Position numbers and translations under genes: made by a program
Shown: in pieces, positions 39,437-48,635 of the stretch
How the letters are laid out: each line of letters begins with the position of its first letter
Position numbering within the stretch: position 1 is the stretch's first letter
The notes under the pieces: model-generated
Told to the model about the DNA's origin: nothing
Seen by the model: the letters and a program-made list of their open reading frames with translations, nothing else
Database searches by the model: none
From: Shewanella sp. 10N.286.48.A6
GTDB taxonomy: Bacteria; Pseudomonadota; Gammaproteobacteria; Enterobacterales; Shewanellaceae
Direction of reading: 5' to 3'
Assembly: GCF_002873135.1 (NCBI RefSeq)
Contig: NZ_MCVI01000028.1
Span: 1 to 64,000, forward strand
Length of the DNA stretch: 64,000 nt

Positions 39437-39973
39437 TTATCGCGTGTCAGTAATGGGCTTTTTCAGTAATTTACGTTGCAGCGTTCTTCTGTGCATCCCC
39501 AATAGCCTTGCCGTGGCAGAAATGTTGCCATTATTGGCGGTCAGAACCTGTTGAATATGCTCCCACTCTAGTAGCTTGGGCGAAATCGGCTGCTCAGACA
39601 ATAACGGCTCATTTTGCTCATTGGGGCTAACATTGAGGGCGTTTAATAAGGTTTGGGTATCAACGGGTTTGGCTAAGTAATTGTCGGCACCTAATCTGAT
39701 GGCTTCAACTGCAGTGGCAATACTGGCGTAGCCTGTTAGTAATACGATTAATGCGTTAGGCAGGTATTGGCGCAGCGGGGTGATTAACGCTAAACCATTC
39801 TTATCGGCCAATTTCATGTCTAATAAAATATGACTCGGTGCATGCTGGCGGGCTTTTAATAAGCTTTGCTCCGCACTGTTACATTGCACGCAGTTAAATC
39901 CATGACGGCTTAAGCGGCTGGCGAGCACGGCGGCTAAGGCGCTATCATCTTCAATAATGAGTAAGTTATTCAT
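39437..39973 (-). CDS. RegA/PrrA/ActR-like response regulator
   Basis: 178 residues. Receiver domain with acidic pocket Glu8-Asp9-Asp10 and phospho-acceptor Asp52 (LLDMKLADKNG), a short linker, then a Fis-type HTH: ISATARLLGMHRRTLQRKLLKKP, the hallmark of the RegA family. RegA members respond to redox state through RegB and control respiration and carbon and nitrogen pathways. The partner kinase gene ends 11 bases upstream, so both are cotranscribed, kinase first. Targets not visible. Confidence 0.92.
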   Translation of the reverse strand: MNNLLIIEDDSALAAVLASRLSRHGFNCVQCNSAEQSLLKARQHAPSHILLDMKLADKNGLALITPLRQYLPNALIVLLTGYASIATAVEAIRLGADNYLAKPVDTQTLLNALNVSPNEQNEPLLSEQPISPKLLEWEHIQQVLTANNGNISATARLLGMHRRTLQRKLLKKPITDTR

Positions 39974-39984
39974 ACCTAATAAGC

Positions 39985-41265
39985 CTATTTTTCTATGGGT
40001 AAGGTTACAGTGGCAATCATGCCTTGCTCTGGGTTGGGTTGTAGGGTTAGTTTTCCGCCTAAGCGCTCAAAACTGGCATGGCTTAATAACACTGCAATCC
40101 CTAAGCCTTTGGGGCTTTCAATCATTTTATGGCCAAGTTTTTCCAGCAAACTTTCAGACATACCTTCACCAAAATCGTAAATGCCAATGCTTAGCCCAAC
40201 TTGTTTATCTAAGGTGATTTTTATCGCTACTTTTTGGGTTTGAATATTTTCCTGACTGGCTCTGGCGGCATTTTCAATTAATGCCAATAATGCCGGTAAT
40301 AGACTCATATCGGTGAGAATTTCTACTCGGTCAGCGTTGTCAGCCAGGGTTAAAGACAGCTGAATTTCAGGCATGAGTAAATTAACTTGCTCTTGCAGGC
40401 TACTGGTTAAATTATTCACGGTTTGCGAGTGCATTTTTTCCGATCGAATAGACTCGGTGGCCTGCCTTAAATCTGTTAGGCTTTTCTCGCAGCGATTCAG
40501 CGCCTTATTCATTTCAAGCTGTAAGTGACCCGCTTGATTATCTTCGCCAAGCTCTTCTAATAATAGCCTTAAAGTGGCCAGTGGCGTAGCCAATTGGTGA
40601 GCCATTTGTGCTGATACTGTGCCCAGCGCCAATAGCTTTTCTTGGCGCATTTGCGCTTCGCGCAAGTAATGTAATTGGGCGTTTTTTTGGCGAATTTTTT
40701 TTGCAATAAACGCCACCGTGGTGGTGAGTACTAATGCTGAAATAACAAAGTTAAACCACATGCCTAAGTAGTGGGAACTCATGTCCATACCATGGTGCAT
40801 GCTGTGATCGGGTTGAGTAAAAATCATCGCACTGTAGGCGGCGGTAGAAATAAGCGCCAAACACCAAGGGGCCCATTGTGGCAACATGACAGCAGCGATG
40901 GCGATAGGCAATAAAAGCAATGAAATAAAGGCATTAGCTGAGCCACCAGTACAATACAGCCATATAATCCAAAATAGGGTATCTAGCAATAAGGTGGCAA
41001 ACAATAATTGGTTTTGGTTAATGGCGTAACGAACGCGAAAGCCAATAGCGACATAGACAGCTTCAACAGCAAGAATAAAGTTGAGTTCCATTGGTGGGGC
41101 GGTTAAGCCAAATAACTGAGTCGCAAATAAGATCAAGCCTATTTTTAATAGCCAATAAATGAGCCGTAATGCGGATAGTTGTGCTGTTGGCGTGCCCATT
41201 AAAGCCGCTGATTTTGCGACGTTATTATTGTGGATTTTATTATTATTGATTTGATTATTGGTCAC
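39985..41265 (-). CDS. RegB/PrrB-like redox sensor histidine kinase
   Basis: 426 residues. Six membrane helices, then a kinase core with the RegB-type H box MAHQLATPLATL (His223), Cys259 in NRCEKSLTDLR at the place of the RegB redox-box cysteine, N box ENAARAS and G boxes FGEGMSE and GLGIAVL. The quinone-binding heptad, GGxxNPF in RegB, is GGSANAF (107-113). A loop reads HSMHHGMDMSSH (154-165), rich in His and Met. The first 16 residues are Asn-rich and coded by AT-rich repeats, so the start may be later (Met23). Confidence 0.9.
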   Translation of the reverse strand: MTNNQINNNKIHNNNVAKSAALMGTPTAQLSALRLIYWLLKIGLILFATQLFGLTAPPMELNFILAVEAVYVAIGFRVRYAINQNQLLFATLLLDTLFWIIWLYCTGGSANAFISLLLLPIAIAAVMLPQWAPWCLALISTAAYSAMIFTQPDHSMHHGMDMSSHYLGMWFNFVISALVLTTTVAFIAKKIRQKNAQLHYLREAQMRQEKLLALGTVSAQMAHQLATPLATLRLLLEELGEDNQAGHLQLEMNKALNRCEKSLTDLRQATESIRSEKMHSQTVNNLTSSLQEQVNLLMPEIQLSLTLADNADRVEILTDMSLLPALLALIENAARASQENIQTQKVAIKITLDKQVGLSIGIYDFGEGMSESLLEKLGHKMIESPKGLGIAVLLSHASFERLGGKLTLQPNPEQGMIATVTLPIEK

Positions 41266-41604
41266 GTTGTTATTGTTTACCTTTTTTATTTTTAGTGGGG
41301 TAAATAACTTGGTATAAGTGATGATACATTAATTGAATTATGCAGACTTTAACATCACATCTTGTTTATTTTGTGCGGAGGAGCAAAGCAAGCGTTTTAG
41401 GCGGTATTCCCTTTTGCATCAATGAAATATATTTATCTTTTTCGCCAGCTTTTTATAGTAAAAAGCCAAACTATGATGCTGTTATCCAATGCCCAGTAGT
41501 ATTAAATGCCCAGTATCAATTACCCAGTATCGATGACCTAGGCTGAAATTATTAACTCATAAAGCGATAATATGGTTTATATCGTTCTGTTTTAAAAGGT
41601 TAAT
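41266..41604. other. Intergenic region upstream of the RegB-like gene
   Basis: About 340 bp. It should carry the minus-strand promoter of the kinase operon. An imperfect repeat of about 15 bp (AATGCCCAGTA..., three copies) lies near 41485-41535. An ATG-started 68-codon frame at 41340-41546 runs through the repeat and is not called. Confidence 0.4.
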
Positions 41605-41872
41605 TTGACTTGCTAATATCAATCGTGGTTATATTTTAAACCTTGAGTGCCACTGTGATGCTTTAATCAAGCTGTTATTGGGCATTAAGTATCAATATAG
41701 GTAGTAAAGGACAACTATTTTAAGCCCTGATATGGATATCAATCATATCCTTTCAGATCTGCTGGATAGTGTTTATTACTTTTTCTATTTGCTACGAACT
41801 AAATACTAAATACCGCTAAAGTCTTGCACCCAGTTTTAGTGGGTTCATTGGGTGTCTATAAAGGAATGAATA
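41605..41872 (+). promoter_or_regulatory. Duplicated promoter and leader, copy B
   Basis: TTGACT at 41605-41610 and TATATT at 41630-41635, 19-bp spacer, as in copy A at 38743. The leader repeats AAGGACAACTATTTTAAGCC, a 25-codon ORF at 41732-41809 (MDINHILSDL...), the stem GGATATC-AAT-CATATCC, and CTATAAAGGAAT before ATG 41873. Confidence 0.7.
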
Positions 41873-42223
41873 ATGAGCGAAAATACCGACGTAGTGATAA
41901 ATGAAATTTCACAAGATAGTAAAAATATGGCGCTGTTGTGCTGGATTGGTACCATCTTTTTTGGGTTTATCCCCTCGTTGGTGTTGTATCTAGTCAAAGA
42001 AGATGATGCATACCTTAGAGAGCAGTCTAAAGAGGCGCTGAACTGGTCAATTACTGCCACCATTGGTTATTTCATTTCGTTCATTCTTACTTTCATTTTA
42101 ATTGGGGTGTTATTTACCTTGGTATTGGGCGTTTGTCATTTGGTCTTTTGCATTATGGGCGCGATTGCCACATCAAAAGGTGATAACTTTCGCGTGCCAT
42201 ATACTTTGCGATTAATTAAGTAA
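41873..42223 (+). CDS. DUF4870-type small membrane protein B
   Basis: 116 residues, paralogue of the protein at 39020-39361: NEISQDSKNMALLCWIGTIFFGFIPSLVL, REQSKEALNW, and CHLVFCIMGAIATSKGDNFRVP align without gaps. Same membrane topology. The leader is duplicated too. It is followed by a 28-bp palindrome and then the Bax-inhibitor-like gene, which may be cotranscribed. Confidence 0.82.
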   Translation: MSENTDVVINEISQDSKNMALLCWIGTIFFGFIPSLVLYLVKEDDAYLREQSKEALNWSITATIGYFISFILTFILIGVLFTLVLGVCHLVFCIMGAIATSKGDNFRVPYTLRLIK

Positions 42224-42234
42224 ATCTGCTGTCA

Positions 42235-42262
42235 GTTATTGAGCCATTAATGGCTCAATAAC
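42235..42262. repeat. Perfect 28-bp palindrome
   Basis: GTTATTGAGCCATT followed at once by AATGGCTCAATAAC, a perfect inverted repeat with no loop. It lies 12 bases after the DUF4870 stop. No T-run follows, so it is a weak terminator, an mRNA-stabilising stem or a protein-binding site. Confidence 0.85.
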
Positions 42263-42289
42263 GTCTATTAACAACGAAAGGATATTGTT

Positions 42290-42946
42290 GTGGAAAGTAA
42301 TGTTTTTGACCGTCGCAATACAGACGACACCCTGATCAGTCCCACTTTTTATAATCTTGTTATTGGCTTAACACTCTGCTGGGGCTTTGGCGTTAATTGG
42401 TGGATGGTGACAAATATTTCACCGCAAGCAATTGTAGATATTAATTCGTGGGTGTTTTTTATCGGGTATTTTGCGTCATGCTTTTTGGGTGTTTATCTAT
42501 TTTCCTCATCTGATAAACCCATTGTTAGTTTTGCTGGCTACAACTTTGTGGTGGTGCCATTTGGCTTCATTATTAATTTAGTGGTGAGCCAATATGATGC
42601 CGCATTAGTATCAGAAGCCATTCGGATTACAGGGCTAGTGACTATCGGCATGATGTGTCTAGGAACGTTATTTCCGGCGTTTTTTAGCAAAATCGCTGGT
42701 GCGCTAACTATTGCTTTATTGTTAGTGATTGTCGTTGAGCTGATTGAAATATACGTGTTTGGTATTCATCACGGCATATTAGATTGGATTGTGGTGCTGA
42801 TTTTTTGTGGCTACATAGGCTATGACTGGGGCCGTGCCAATCAAATTCCGAAAACAGTAGATAATGCTATTGATAGTGCTGCAGCCCTGTATATGGATAT
42901 CATTAACTTGTTCCTTAGAATTTTGCGTATTCTGGGTCGTAAGTAG
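42290..42946 (+). CDS. Bax inhibitor-1-like membrane protein
   Basis: 218 residues from GTG 42290, with GAAAGGA upstream. About seven membrane helices. The C-terminal motif (YDWGRANQIPKTVDNAIDSAA, then LYMDIINLFLRIL) is the usual end of the Bax inhibitor-1/YccA-YbhL family, which forms pH-sensitive calcium leak channels in bacteria. The central part is more diverged than in YccA. It follows the second DUF4870 gene by 66 bases. Confidence 0.75.
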   Translation: MESNVFDRRNTDDTLISPTFYNLVIGLTLCWGFGVNWWMVTNISPQAIVDINSWVFFIGYFASCFLGVYLFSSSDKPIVSFAGYNFVVVPFGFIINLVVSQYDAALVSEAIRITGLVTIGMMCLGTLFPAFFSKIAGALTIALLLVIVVELIEIYVFGIHHGILDWIVVLIFCGYIGYDWGRANQIPKTVDNAIDSAAALYMDIINLFLRILRILGRK

Positions 42947-42997
42947 AATCGAGTAAGGCTCTGTTGGTGTTAGTCAGATCATTCAAGGAGAAGACCG

Positions 42998-43531
42998 TTG
43001 CAACTCGTAAAGCCAAGTGCCTACTACCAGCAGAGCTATATTGATTATATTACCGAGCTAGGGGATGAAGAGCGCTACCCGTTTCCGCTTGATTTTGACC
43101 ACAGTGATTTTGGCGCAATGCTCGAAAAAATCAGTGACTTTGCCCGAGGGCAGAATTTACCTGCAGGTTATGTGGCCAGTGAAACATACTGGTTAGTGGA
43201 AGGTGATGAGCTCTTAGGTGTCGCCAATTTACGTTTAACTCTCAATGATAATATTCGTTATTGTGGCGGCCATATTGGACTCGGTATTCGACCGCGTTTT
43301 CGAGGTAAAGGCTTAGGGGTTGAATTGCTGGCGCAAACTATCGCATTGGCAAAGGGTAAAGGCATCAATGAGCTGCATATTCATTGTTATAAGCACAATC
43401 TTGCCTCGGCAAAAATGATCATCGCCAATGGTGGGGTGCTTGATTCTGAAATTGAATTAGATACTCAAAGCAATGAGAAAAATCAGCAAGATAACGCTGC
43501 GGCAATAATACAGCGCTATCGAGTATCTTGA
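42998..43531 (+). CDS. GNAT-family N-acetyltransferase
   Basis: 177 residues from TTG 42998, with AAGGAG seven bases upstream deciding the start. The acetyl-CoA loop is seen in GIRPRFRGKGLGVELLAQTIALA, followed by IHCYKHNLASAKMIIANGG. Domain of the acetyltransf_3/RimJ-like type acting on a small molecule or antibiotic; substrate unknown. Confidence 0.88.
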   Translation: MQLVKPSAYYQQSYIDYITELGDEERYPFPLDFDHSDFGAMLEKISDFARGQNLPAGYVASETYWLVEGDELLGVANLRLTLNDNIRYCGGHIGLGIRPRFRGKGLGVELLAQTIALAKGKGINELHIHCYKHNLASAKMIIANGGVLDSEIELDTQSNEKNQQDNAAAIIQRYRVS

Positions 43532-43538
43532 ATTAGAG

Positions 43539-44078
43539 TTAACTCGCGAGCTGGCTGACGGCTTGAGTGAGTTTTTCGGCAAGTTCTGGGTTCGTTAATG
43601 TACCTGTTTCTACATCAAAATTTTGATAAAAGCTGGGTACCGACAAAGTGCCTTTTACATCAGCGGCAAAGTAGGGCGCTGATGTGGTTGCGGCGGTTAA
43701 TACCGTGTTAGCACCGCCAGGGCCTGGTGAGGTGGCTAATAATAGCGTTGGTTTATTTTGAAACAGTTTTTGATCAATACGTGATGTCCAGTCAAACAGG
43801 TTTTTGTAGGCTGCAGTGTAAGAGCCATTATGCTCTGCAAATGAAATCACTAAAGCATCTGCCTGGGTGATTTTATCAAAAAAGGCTTGTGCCAATGCAG
43901 GCTTGCCTAACTCTTTTTCTCTATCTTCGCTAAATAATGCTATTTCATAATCGTTAATATCTAACAATTCTACTTCCGCGCCATCGACTAAGTTAGCGGC
44001 TAAGTTAGCGGCATAATTTGCCAAGGTTTTGTTGATTGAATGACGACTACTGCTTGCTGCAAATGCTAATATTTTCAT
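43539..44078 (-). CDS. NADPH-dependent FMN reductase family protein
   Basis: 179 residues. Flavodoxin-like NAD(P)H:FMN/quinone reductase: AFAASSSRHSINKTLANYAA at the phosphate-binding loop, SFAEHNGSYTAAYKNLFDW, and TSPGPGGA. Cytoplasmic; reduces FMN, quinones or chromate-like acceptors. It is divergent from the LysR gene at 44325, which probably regulates it. Confidence 0.88.
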   Translation of the reverse strand: MKILAFAASSSRHSINKTLANYAANLAANLVDGAEVELLDINDYEIALFSEDREKELGKPALAQAFFDKITQADALVISFAEHNGSYTAAYKNLFDWTSRIDQKLFQNKPTLLLATSPGPGGANTVLTAATTSAPYFAADVKGTLSVPSFYQNFDVETGTLTNPELAEKLTQAVSQLAS

Positions 44079-44324
44079 GTTATTGCCTTATTTAAATCGC
44101 TGACATTTTAAACACCTAAAACCAAAGCGATGGATGACTAAAGTGTGTTTGCTATTAACTTATGCAGCTACTGTACGGCTTTTTTGCGGATTGATTAAGT
44201 TAGTTGTTGGATATTTATTGTTTCCAAATGACTCGTAATAGTGGTTTTTTAAGCTATTTTAATCTTTATTGGAATGAATTACGCCGTTATAGTGGCTCAA
44301 ATGCAGTAACAATGGCCGAGCGTG

Positions 44325-45230
44325 ATGGATCAAGGTACAAAGCTATTTGATGGTGTGGTGATTTTTACCCAAGTGATCGAGCTTGGGAGCTTTTCGTTAG
44401 CGGCAGAAAAAACCGGCCATTCCACTTCTTATGTCAGTAAAACTGTCACAAAATTAGAGCAGCGGCTTAATACTCGATTATTGCATCGCAGCACGCGTTC
44501 GCTGAGTTTAACCGCCGAGGGCAAGCTGTTTTATCAGCAATGTCAGCAAATGGTCGCCGATGCCCAAGCGGCAATCAATATGATCGATAGCAGCTTAATG
44601 ACCCCCAACGGCACTCTAAAGATTAGCTGCCCAGTGACCTTTGGCTTGCAATATTTACAACCCATTTTGTCTTTGTATATGCGCATGTATCCCGAGGTAA
44701 AGCTAGACATTGATTTTAGCGATCGCCATGTGGACTTAGTGCAAGAGGGCTATGATTTAGCGATTCGAGCCACCGGACAATTAACTGATTCGAGTTTAAT
44801 CTGTAAACGTATTGGTCAATTTCATGCGCATGTTGTGGCAACGCCGCAATACCTTGCCACACACGGAACCCCGCAAGTACCCAGCGAGTTAACTGAGCAC
44901 CAATGTATTTGCTATAGCAATTTAAAGCAGCCAGGTCGCTGGCTGTTTGAACATGCTGATGGTCGCTCAGAAACGGTAACTGTGGCGCAAGTGGTTGGTT
45001 GTAATAATGCAGATATGGAACTGGCGATGGTGCTCGATCATCACGGTATTTGCCGCTTACCCTCATTTTACTTAACTGCAGCGCTTGAAAAACAGCAGCT
45101 CAGCATACTGTTCGAAGATTACATTCAACCTCAAATCGACATATATGCGGTTTATCCAAGCCGTAAGCATTTATCCCCAAAAGTTCGCCGCTTTATCGAC
45201 TTGCTGGTGGAGCATATGCCTAGTCAGTAA
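44325..45230 (+). CDS. LysR-family transcriptional regulator
   Basis: 301 residues from ATG 44325 (a GTG at 44322 is directly before). N-terminal winged helix (VIELGSFSLAAEKTGHSTSYVSKTVTKLEQRLNTRLLHRSTRS), then a periplasmic-binding-like effector domain. The form is the common CrgA/DmlR branch. Its divergent neighbour, the FMN reductase, is the likely target with 246 bp between. Confidence 0.93.
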   Translation: MDQGTKLFDGVVIFTQVIELGSFSLAAEKTGHSTSYVSKTVTKLEQRLNTRLLHRSTRSLSLTAEGKLFYQQCQQMVADAQAAINMIDSSLMTPNGTLKISCPVTFGLQYLQPILSLYMRMYPEVKLDIDFSDRHVDLVQEGYDLAIRATGQLTDSSLICKRIGQFHAHVVATPQYLATHGTPQVPSELTEHQCICYSNLKQPGRWLFEHADGRSETVTVAQVVGCNNADMELAMVLDHHGICRLPSFYLTAALEKQQLSILFEDYIQPQIDIYAVYPSRKHLSPKVRRFIDLLVEHMPSQ

Positions 45231-45260
45231 CACTTATCAATGCCTCCAATATTGGCGCCG

Positions 45261-45295
45261 ACCAATACCTATAACCAAGCATTATAGGTATTGGT
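45261..45295. terminator. Long hairpin between convergent genes
   Basis: ACCAATACCTATAA and TTATAGGTATTGGT form a perfect 14-bp stem around CCAAGCA between the LysR and chemoreceptor stops. A CCAATATTGG palindrome precedes it. There is no clear T-run on either side, so termination is plausible rather than certain. Confidence 0.6.
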
Positions 45296-45315
45296 GTTAA
45301 TCCTCAAATGGCTTG

Positions 45316-47187
45316 TTACAGGATGAATGTTGCCACCAAATTATTTAACGACTTTGCTTGCAGCTTCAAATCTTGCGCTTGCTGTAAGCTTTCTGCAGCA
45401 GCAAGGCTAATTTCATCGGTGACGTCTTTAATCGCTACCGTATTTTGGGTGATTTCATTGGTGACTTGGGTTTGCTCTTCAGCAGCAGTGGCAATCTGAC
45501 TGGCCATGTCTGAAATTAACGCTACTGCTTGGGTGATCTCACCAATCGCATTAGTGGCCTCATTAACATCGGTAACACTGTTAGCGGCTAAGGATTGACT
45601 GGTTTGCATCAAGCTTACTGCTCTTGAAGTGGTTTTTTGCAAGGTTTCAATAGTTTGATGTATCTCTTGGGTTGAATCTTGGGTGCGTCGAGATAGTACT
45701 CTGACCTCATCAGCCACCACTGCAAAGCCTCGGCCTTGTTCGCCTGCACGGGCAGCTTCAATGGCGGCATTTAATGCCAGTAAGTTTGTTTGTTCAGCAA
45801 TGCCTTGAATCGTCGACAAAATACTTGAAATTGAATGAGCATGACGGCTTAAATCGCCAATTACATCAGTGGCTTGAGTGACTTCATCTGCCAGCAAATT
45901 GATTGACTGGCGAGTGTTATCAACCAAACTTTGCCCTTGTAAACTACTTGTGCTTGATTGCTGCGCTGCAGCTGCAGTATTTTCCGCATTTGAAGCAATT
46001 TCGTTGGTGGCACTGGCCATTTGGGTTACGGCAGTGGCAACCATAGTGACTTCTTGTTGCTGCACTTGTAGCTCTTTTGCTGCTTCATGTGAATTGCCCA
46101 AGCTTTGATCCGCTTTTTGGTCAAGTTCATGAGCTACCTGACGGATTTGAGTAATCAGCTGATGCTGACTATGTACAAATAAGTTGAAATTTTCAGCCAG
46201 TGTTCCTACTTCATCTTTACTCTCAATTTCAATACGCTGGGTTAAGTCGCCATTGCCTTGAGCTATGTGGGCTAATGCTTGTGACACTTTTGATAAAGGC
46301 GCAAGTAAGCGACTCATCATCAAAGAAATAGACACCATGCTTACCAGTAAAATAATGGCAGCAATACCGAGCTGGGTCAGGAGTAATGATTTAAGTGGCG
46401 CTTCTAAGGTTGCTTGGTCAAGTACGAGGATAAGTTCCCAGTCAGTATTAGGGATTGCTTCTAGCCAGATAAGTTTATCTTTGTCTTCAGGAGAGAAGTG
46501 AATCGACATGAGTTCATTTGCGCGACGATTTTGCTGCAAAAGGCTGTAATCAAGGTCGTTATCAATGGCGCGGATATGGCCCATGGTTTTACTTGAGTCT
46601 TTATAGGCGATAACCGTACCGTCTCGGTGGATCATGATGGCAAAACCGTTCGAAGGTAGTTTCATTTGCTTGACATCATTAACCAAGTCATTAATGGATA
46701 GATCCCCAGCTACCACACCATTGATCGTTGGTGTGGCAAGGGTTACAACCAAAGTATTATAAAAAGCATCAAGGTAAGGCGTGGTTATTATTAATTGTTG
46801 TTCTGAGTTAGCTTGCTGATACCAAGGGCGTTGACGTGGGTCGTAATCGCTGAAATCAATACTTTGATCTGAATCTATCATTTCGCCTGAAGCTTTACCG
46901 AAGTAGGTTGATTCAAAACGACCAGATTGCTTCGCCTGAAGCAAAGCATCAAGTGTGTTGCTGTTGGCTTTGTCGCCCATCGCATTGACGATATCTTTTC
47001 TGCTGTCTAGCCACTCACTGATCCTTTGGGCTTGCTGAGCACTTAAGCGCTGAACTTGCTCAAGATTAGTCTGCATAAGCATGGTTTTTTGATTGGAGTA
47101 ACTAAGCCAAGATAGCAGCGTTATCACCATCGATAATGCGATTAGTACAGGTATAAGTATTTTGTGCTTTAATGAATAAGATTTCAT
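45316..47187 (-). CDS. Methyl-accepting chemotaxis protein with dCache domain
   Basis: 623 residues. Two membrane helices (about 11-30 and 269-290) enclose a periplasmic double-Cache domain of about 240 residues ([30 protein letters not shown]), the usual amino- or organic-acid sensor type. HAMP (about 292-345) and a signalling domain with [20 protein letters not shown] follow. The dCache_1 signature DPRxRPWY-Q is intact. Ligand not predictable in detail. Confidence 0.93.
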   Translation of the reverse strand: MKSYSLKHKILIPVLIALSMVITLLSWLSYSNQKTMLMQTNLEQVQRLSAQQAQRISEWLDSRKDIVNAMGDKANSNTLDALLQAKQSGRFESTYFGKASGEMIDSDQSIDFSDYDPRQRPWYQQANSEQQLIITTPYLDAFYNTLVVTLATPTINGVVAGDLSINDLVNDVKQMKLPSNGFAIMIHRDGTVIAYKDSSKTMGHIRAIDNDLDYSLLQQNRRANELMSIHFSPEDKDKLIWLEAIPNTDWELILVLDQATLEAPLKSLLLTQLGIAAIILLVSMVSISLMMSRLLAPLSKVSQALAHIAQGNGDLTQRIEIESKDEVGTLAENFNLFVHSQHQLITQIRQVAHELDQKADQSLGNSHEAAKELQVQQQEVTMVATAVTQMASATNEIASNAENTAAAAQQSSTSSLQGQSLVDNTRQSINLLADEVTQATDVIGDLSRHAHSISSILSTIQGIAEQTNLLALNAAIEAARAGEQGRGFAVVADEVRVLSRRTQDSTQEIHQTIETLQKTTSRAVSLMQTSQSLAANSVTDVNEATNAIGEITQAVALISDMASQIATAAEEQTQVTNEITQNTVAIKDVTDEISLAAAESLQQAQDLKLQAKSLNNLVATFIL

Positions 47188-47535
47188 AGGGGTCGTTGTT
47201 ATTAAAGTAAAAGTGGGCAGGCATTAGTATTATTAAACTAAATTAAGGTGTTAATTAGCCAATGGGGCTGCTAAAGGTGTGATATTGCTACAAGGTTACG
47301 CAATTGCTTGACTATAAAAACATCGACACAATCTAATGGTTAACATTGCTGTCACTAGGGGTGCTCATTTGTACTGCATAATGTCAACCATGGGTAAAGC
47401 CATAGAGCATTGCTTAAAGCACGAGTAAGCTTACTTAAAGTAAAGCTACCAAAATGCTGTTTTCTGTAATCGATTTTCATCGTCACAGTCAGGCTTGTTG
47501 TTAAGCTAAGCTTTAGCGGTGAGCTAAAAATCAAA
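47188..47535. other. Intergenic region upstream of the dCache chemoreceptor
   Basis: About 350 bp with no gene. It should hold the minus-strand promoter of the chemoreceptor gene. Apart from the terminator at 47536 I see nothing in it. Confidence 0.35.
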
Positions 47536-47560
47536 AAAGGAGGCATATAATGCCTCCTTT
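47536..47560 (-). terminator. Terminator of the VOC-family gene
   Basis: AAAGGAGGCAT and ATGCCTCCTTT pair over 11 bp; on the minus strand TTTGATTT follows. It lies 50 bases beyond the stop. Confidence 0.8.
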
Positions 47561-47609
47561 GTCTTTTACCTAGATTTAGCCTTTACCGAGCTTTGGCTTT
47601 TAGCTCGAT

Positions 47610-48302
47610 TTAGCTATAAGCACCGCTAGAATATTGTAGTTCATAGCTGTGGCTATAAATTTCGATGATATTTCCGAATGGATCTTCCATGTAAATCATG
47701 CGGTATGGTTTTTCACCCGGGAAGTAATAACGTGGTGCTTTCATACGTTTTTTACCGCCAGCAGCAACAATTTTTTCCGCTAATTCTTCAACGTTTGGAT
47801 CTTGAACTGAAAAGTGGAAAATACCAGTTTTCCAATATTCAAAATTATCTTCAGGGTTTTGCTGATTTTTAAATTCAAACAGTTCAAGGCCAATGCGATC
47901 GCCCGTAGACATGTGAGCGATTCTGAAGCGTTCCCAGCCTGCGCCAAATACGTCGGTACACATAAGCCCGATTGCACTGTCATCTTCTTTTACTTCGGTA
48001 GGTTCCATGATCACGTACCAGCCGAGGACTTCACTATAAAACTTAACCGCTTCCTCTAGATTAGGTACTGACACCCCGATATGAGAAAAAGTACGTGGGT
48101 AGGGATTATTGGTATTGAATTTATCATTACCCATAGCGCCAGCAAGCTTGGTTGGCTCAGTGCCTGTGGCTGCCATAACTGATGCGGCAGTAGTGGCGGC
48201 AACAGCGGCTGCAACGCCCACGCCCATTGTTTTTAGCATGTTTCTGCGGCCTAGGTTTAAGTCGTTATTTTTAGCATTGCTGCTGTCATCGTGGTTGCTC
48301 AT
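47610..48302 (-). CDS. Tat-exported VOC/glyoxalase-family protein
   Basis: 230 residues from ATG 48302, with GAGGAA upstream. A Tat-like signal leads: LGRRNMLKTMG, then an Ala-rich hydrophobic run ending VMAATG. The mature part is one vicinal-oxygen-chelate domain: THIGVSVPN-type start (SHIGVSVPNLEEAVKFYSEVLGW), IFHFSVQDPNVEELAEKI, and YMEDPFGNIIEIYSH with the C-terminal metal Glu. Similar proteins are annotated as lactoylglutathione lyase or dioxygenase; a periplasmic VOC protein is unusual, and its substrate is unknown. Confidence 0.85.
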   Translation of the reverse strand: MSNHDDSSNAKNNDLNLGRRNMLKTMGVGVAAAVAATTAASVMAATGTEPTKLAGAMGNDKFNTNNPYPRTFSHIGVSVPNLEEAVKFYSEVLGWYVIMEPTEVKEDDSAIGLMCTDVFGAGWERFRIAHMSTGDRIGLELFEFKNQQNPEDNFEYWKTGIFHFSVQDPNVEELAEKIVAAGGKKRMKAPRYYFPGEKPYRMIYMEDPFGNIIEIYSHSYELQYSSGAYS

Positions 48303-48635
48303 GGTGTATTCCTCATTAACTGGTGTAAATTTGATGAGCGAATTGTATACAGACAAGGTTTTAATGAAAAATTATCAATAATTATAGAAACAATAAAATT
48401 ATGTAATGTTGGTTTGCTTTGAGTGACGTATTAACCCTATGGGTTAAATAAAGCTCATGAGCAGGTGCCTTCATGGGTAAGCTTGCGGCTGTTAACTGCT
48501 TTTAATGATAAAGCGCTTTCTATTTGTGGCTAATCTGGTAGATATAGTTTTTAGCTTACTGTTTGCTACATAGAAGCGCGAACGGCTTACTGTAGTGTTT
48601 TAGCCGTCATACTCATTTAAAGGCCGTGATCTATT
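48303..48635. other. Divergent intergenic region, VOC gene / DUF2937 gene
   Basis: About 330 bp. It must carry the two divergent promoters. The stretch at 48350-48410 is very AT-rich. No gene, repeat or clear operator seen. Confidence 0.35.

Noticed and set aside
41340..41546. 68-codon ORF upstream of the RegB-like gene
   Set aside because: It lacks a ribosome site and runs through an imperfect 15-bp repeat, so it is probably chance.
45316..47187. The two chemoreceptors as a duplicated pair
   Set aside because: Only the signalling hairpin is shared, as in all such proteins; the sensor domains are unrelated.
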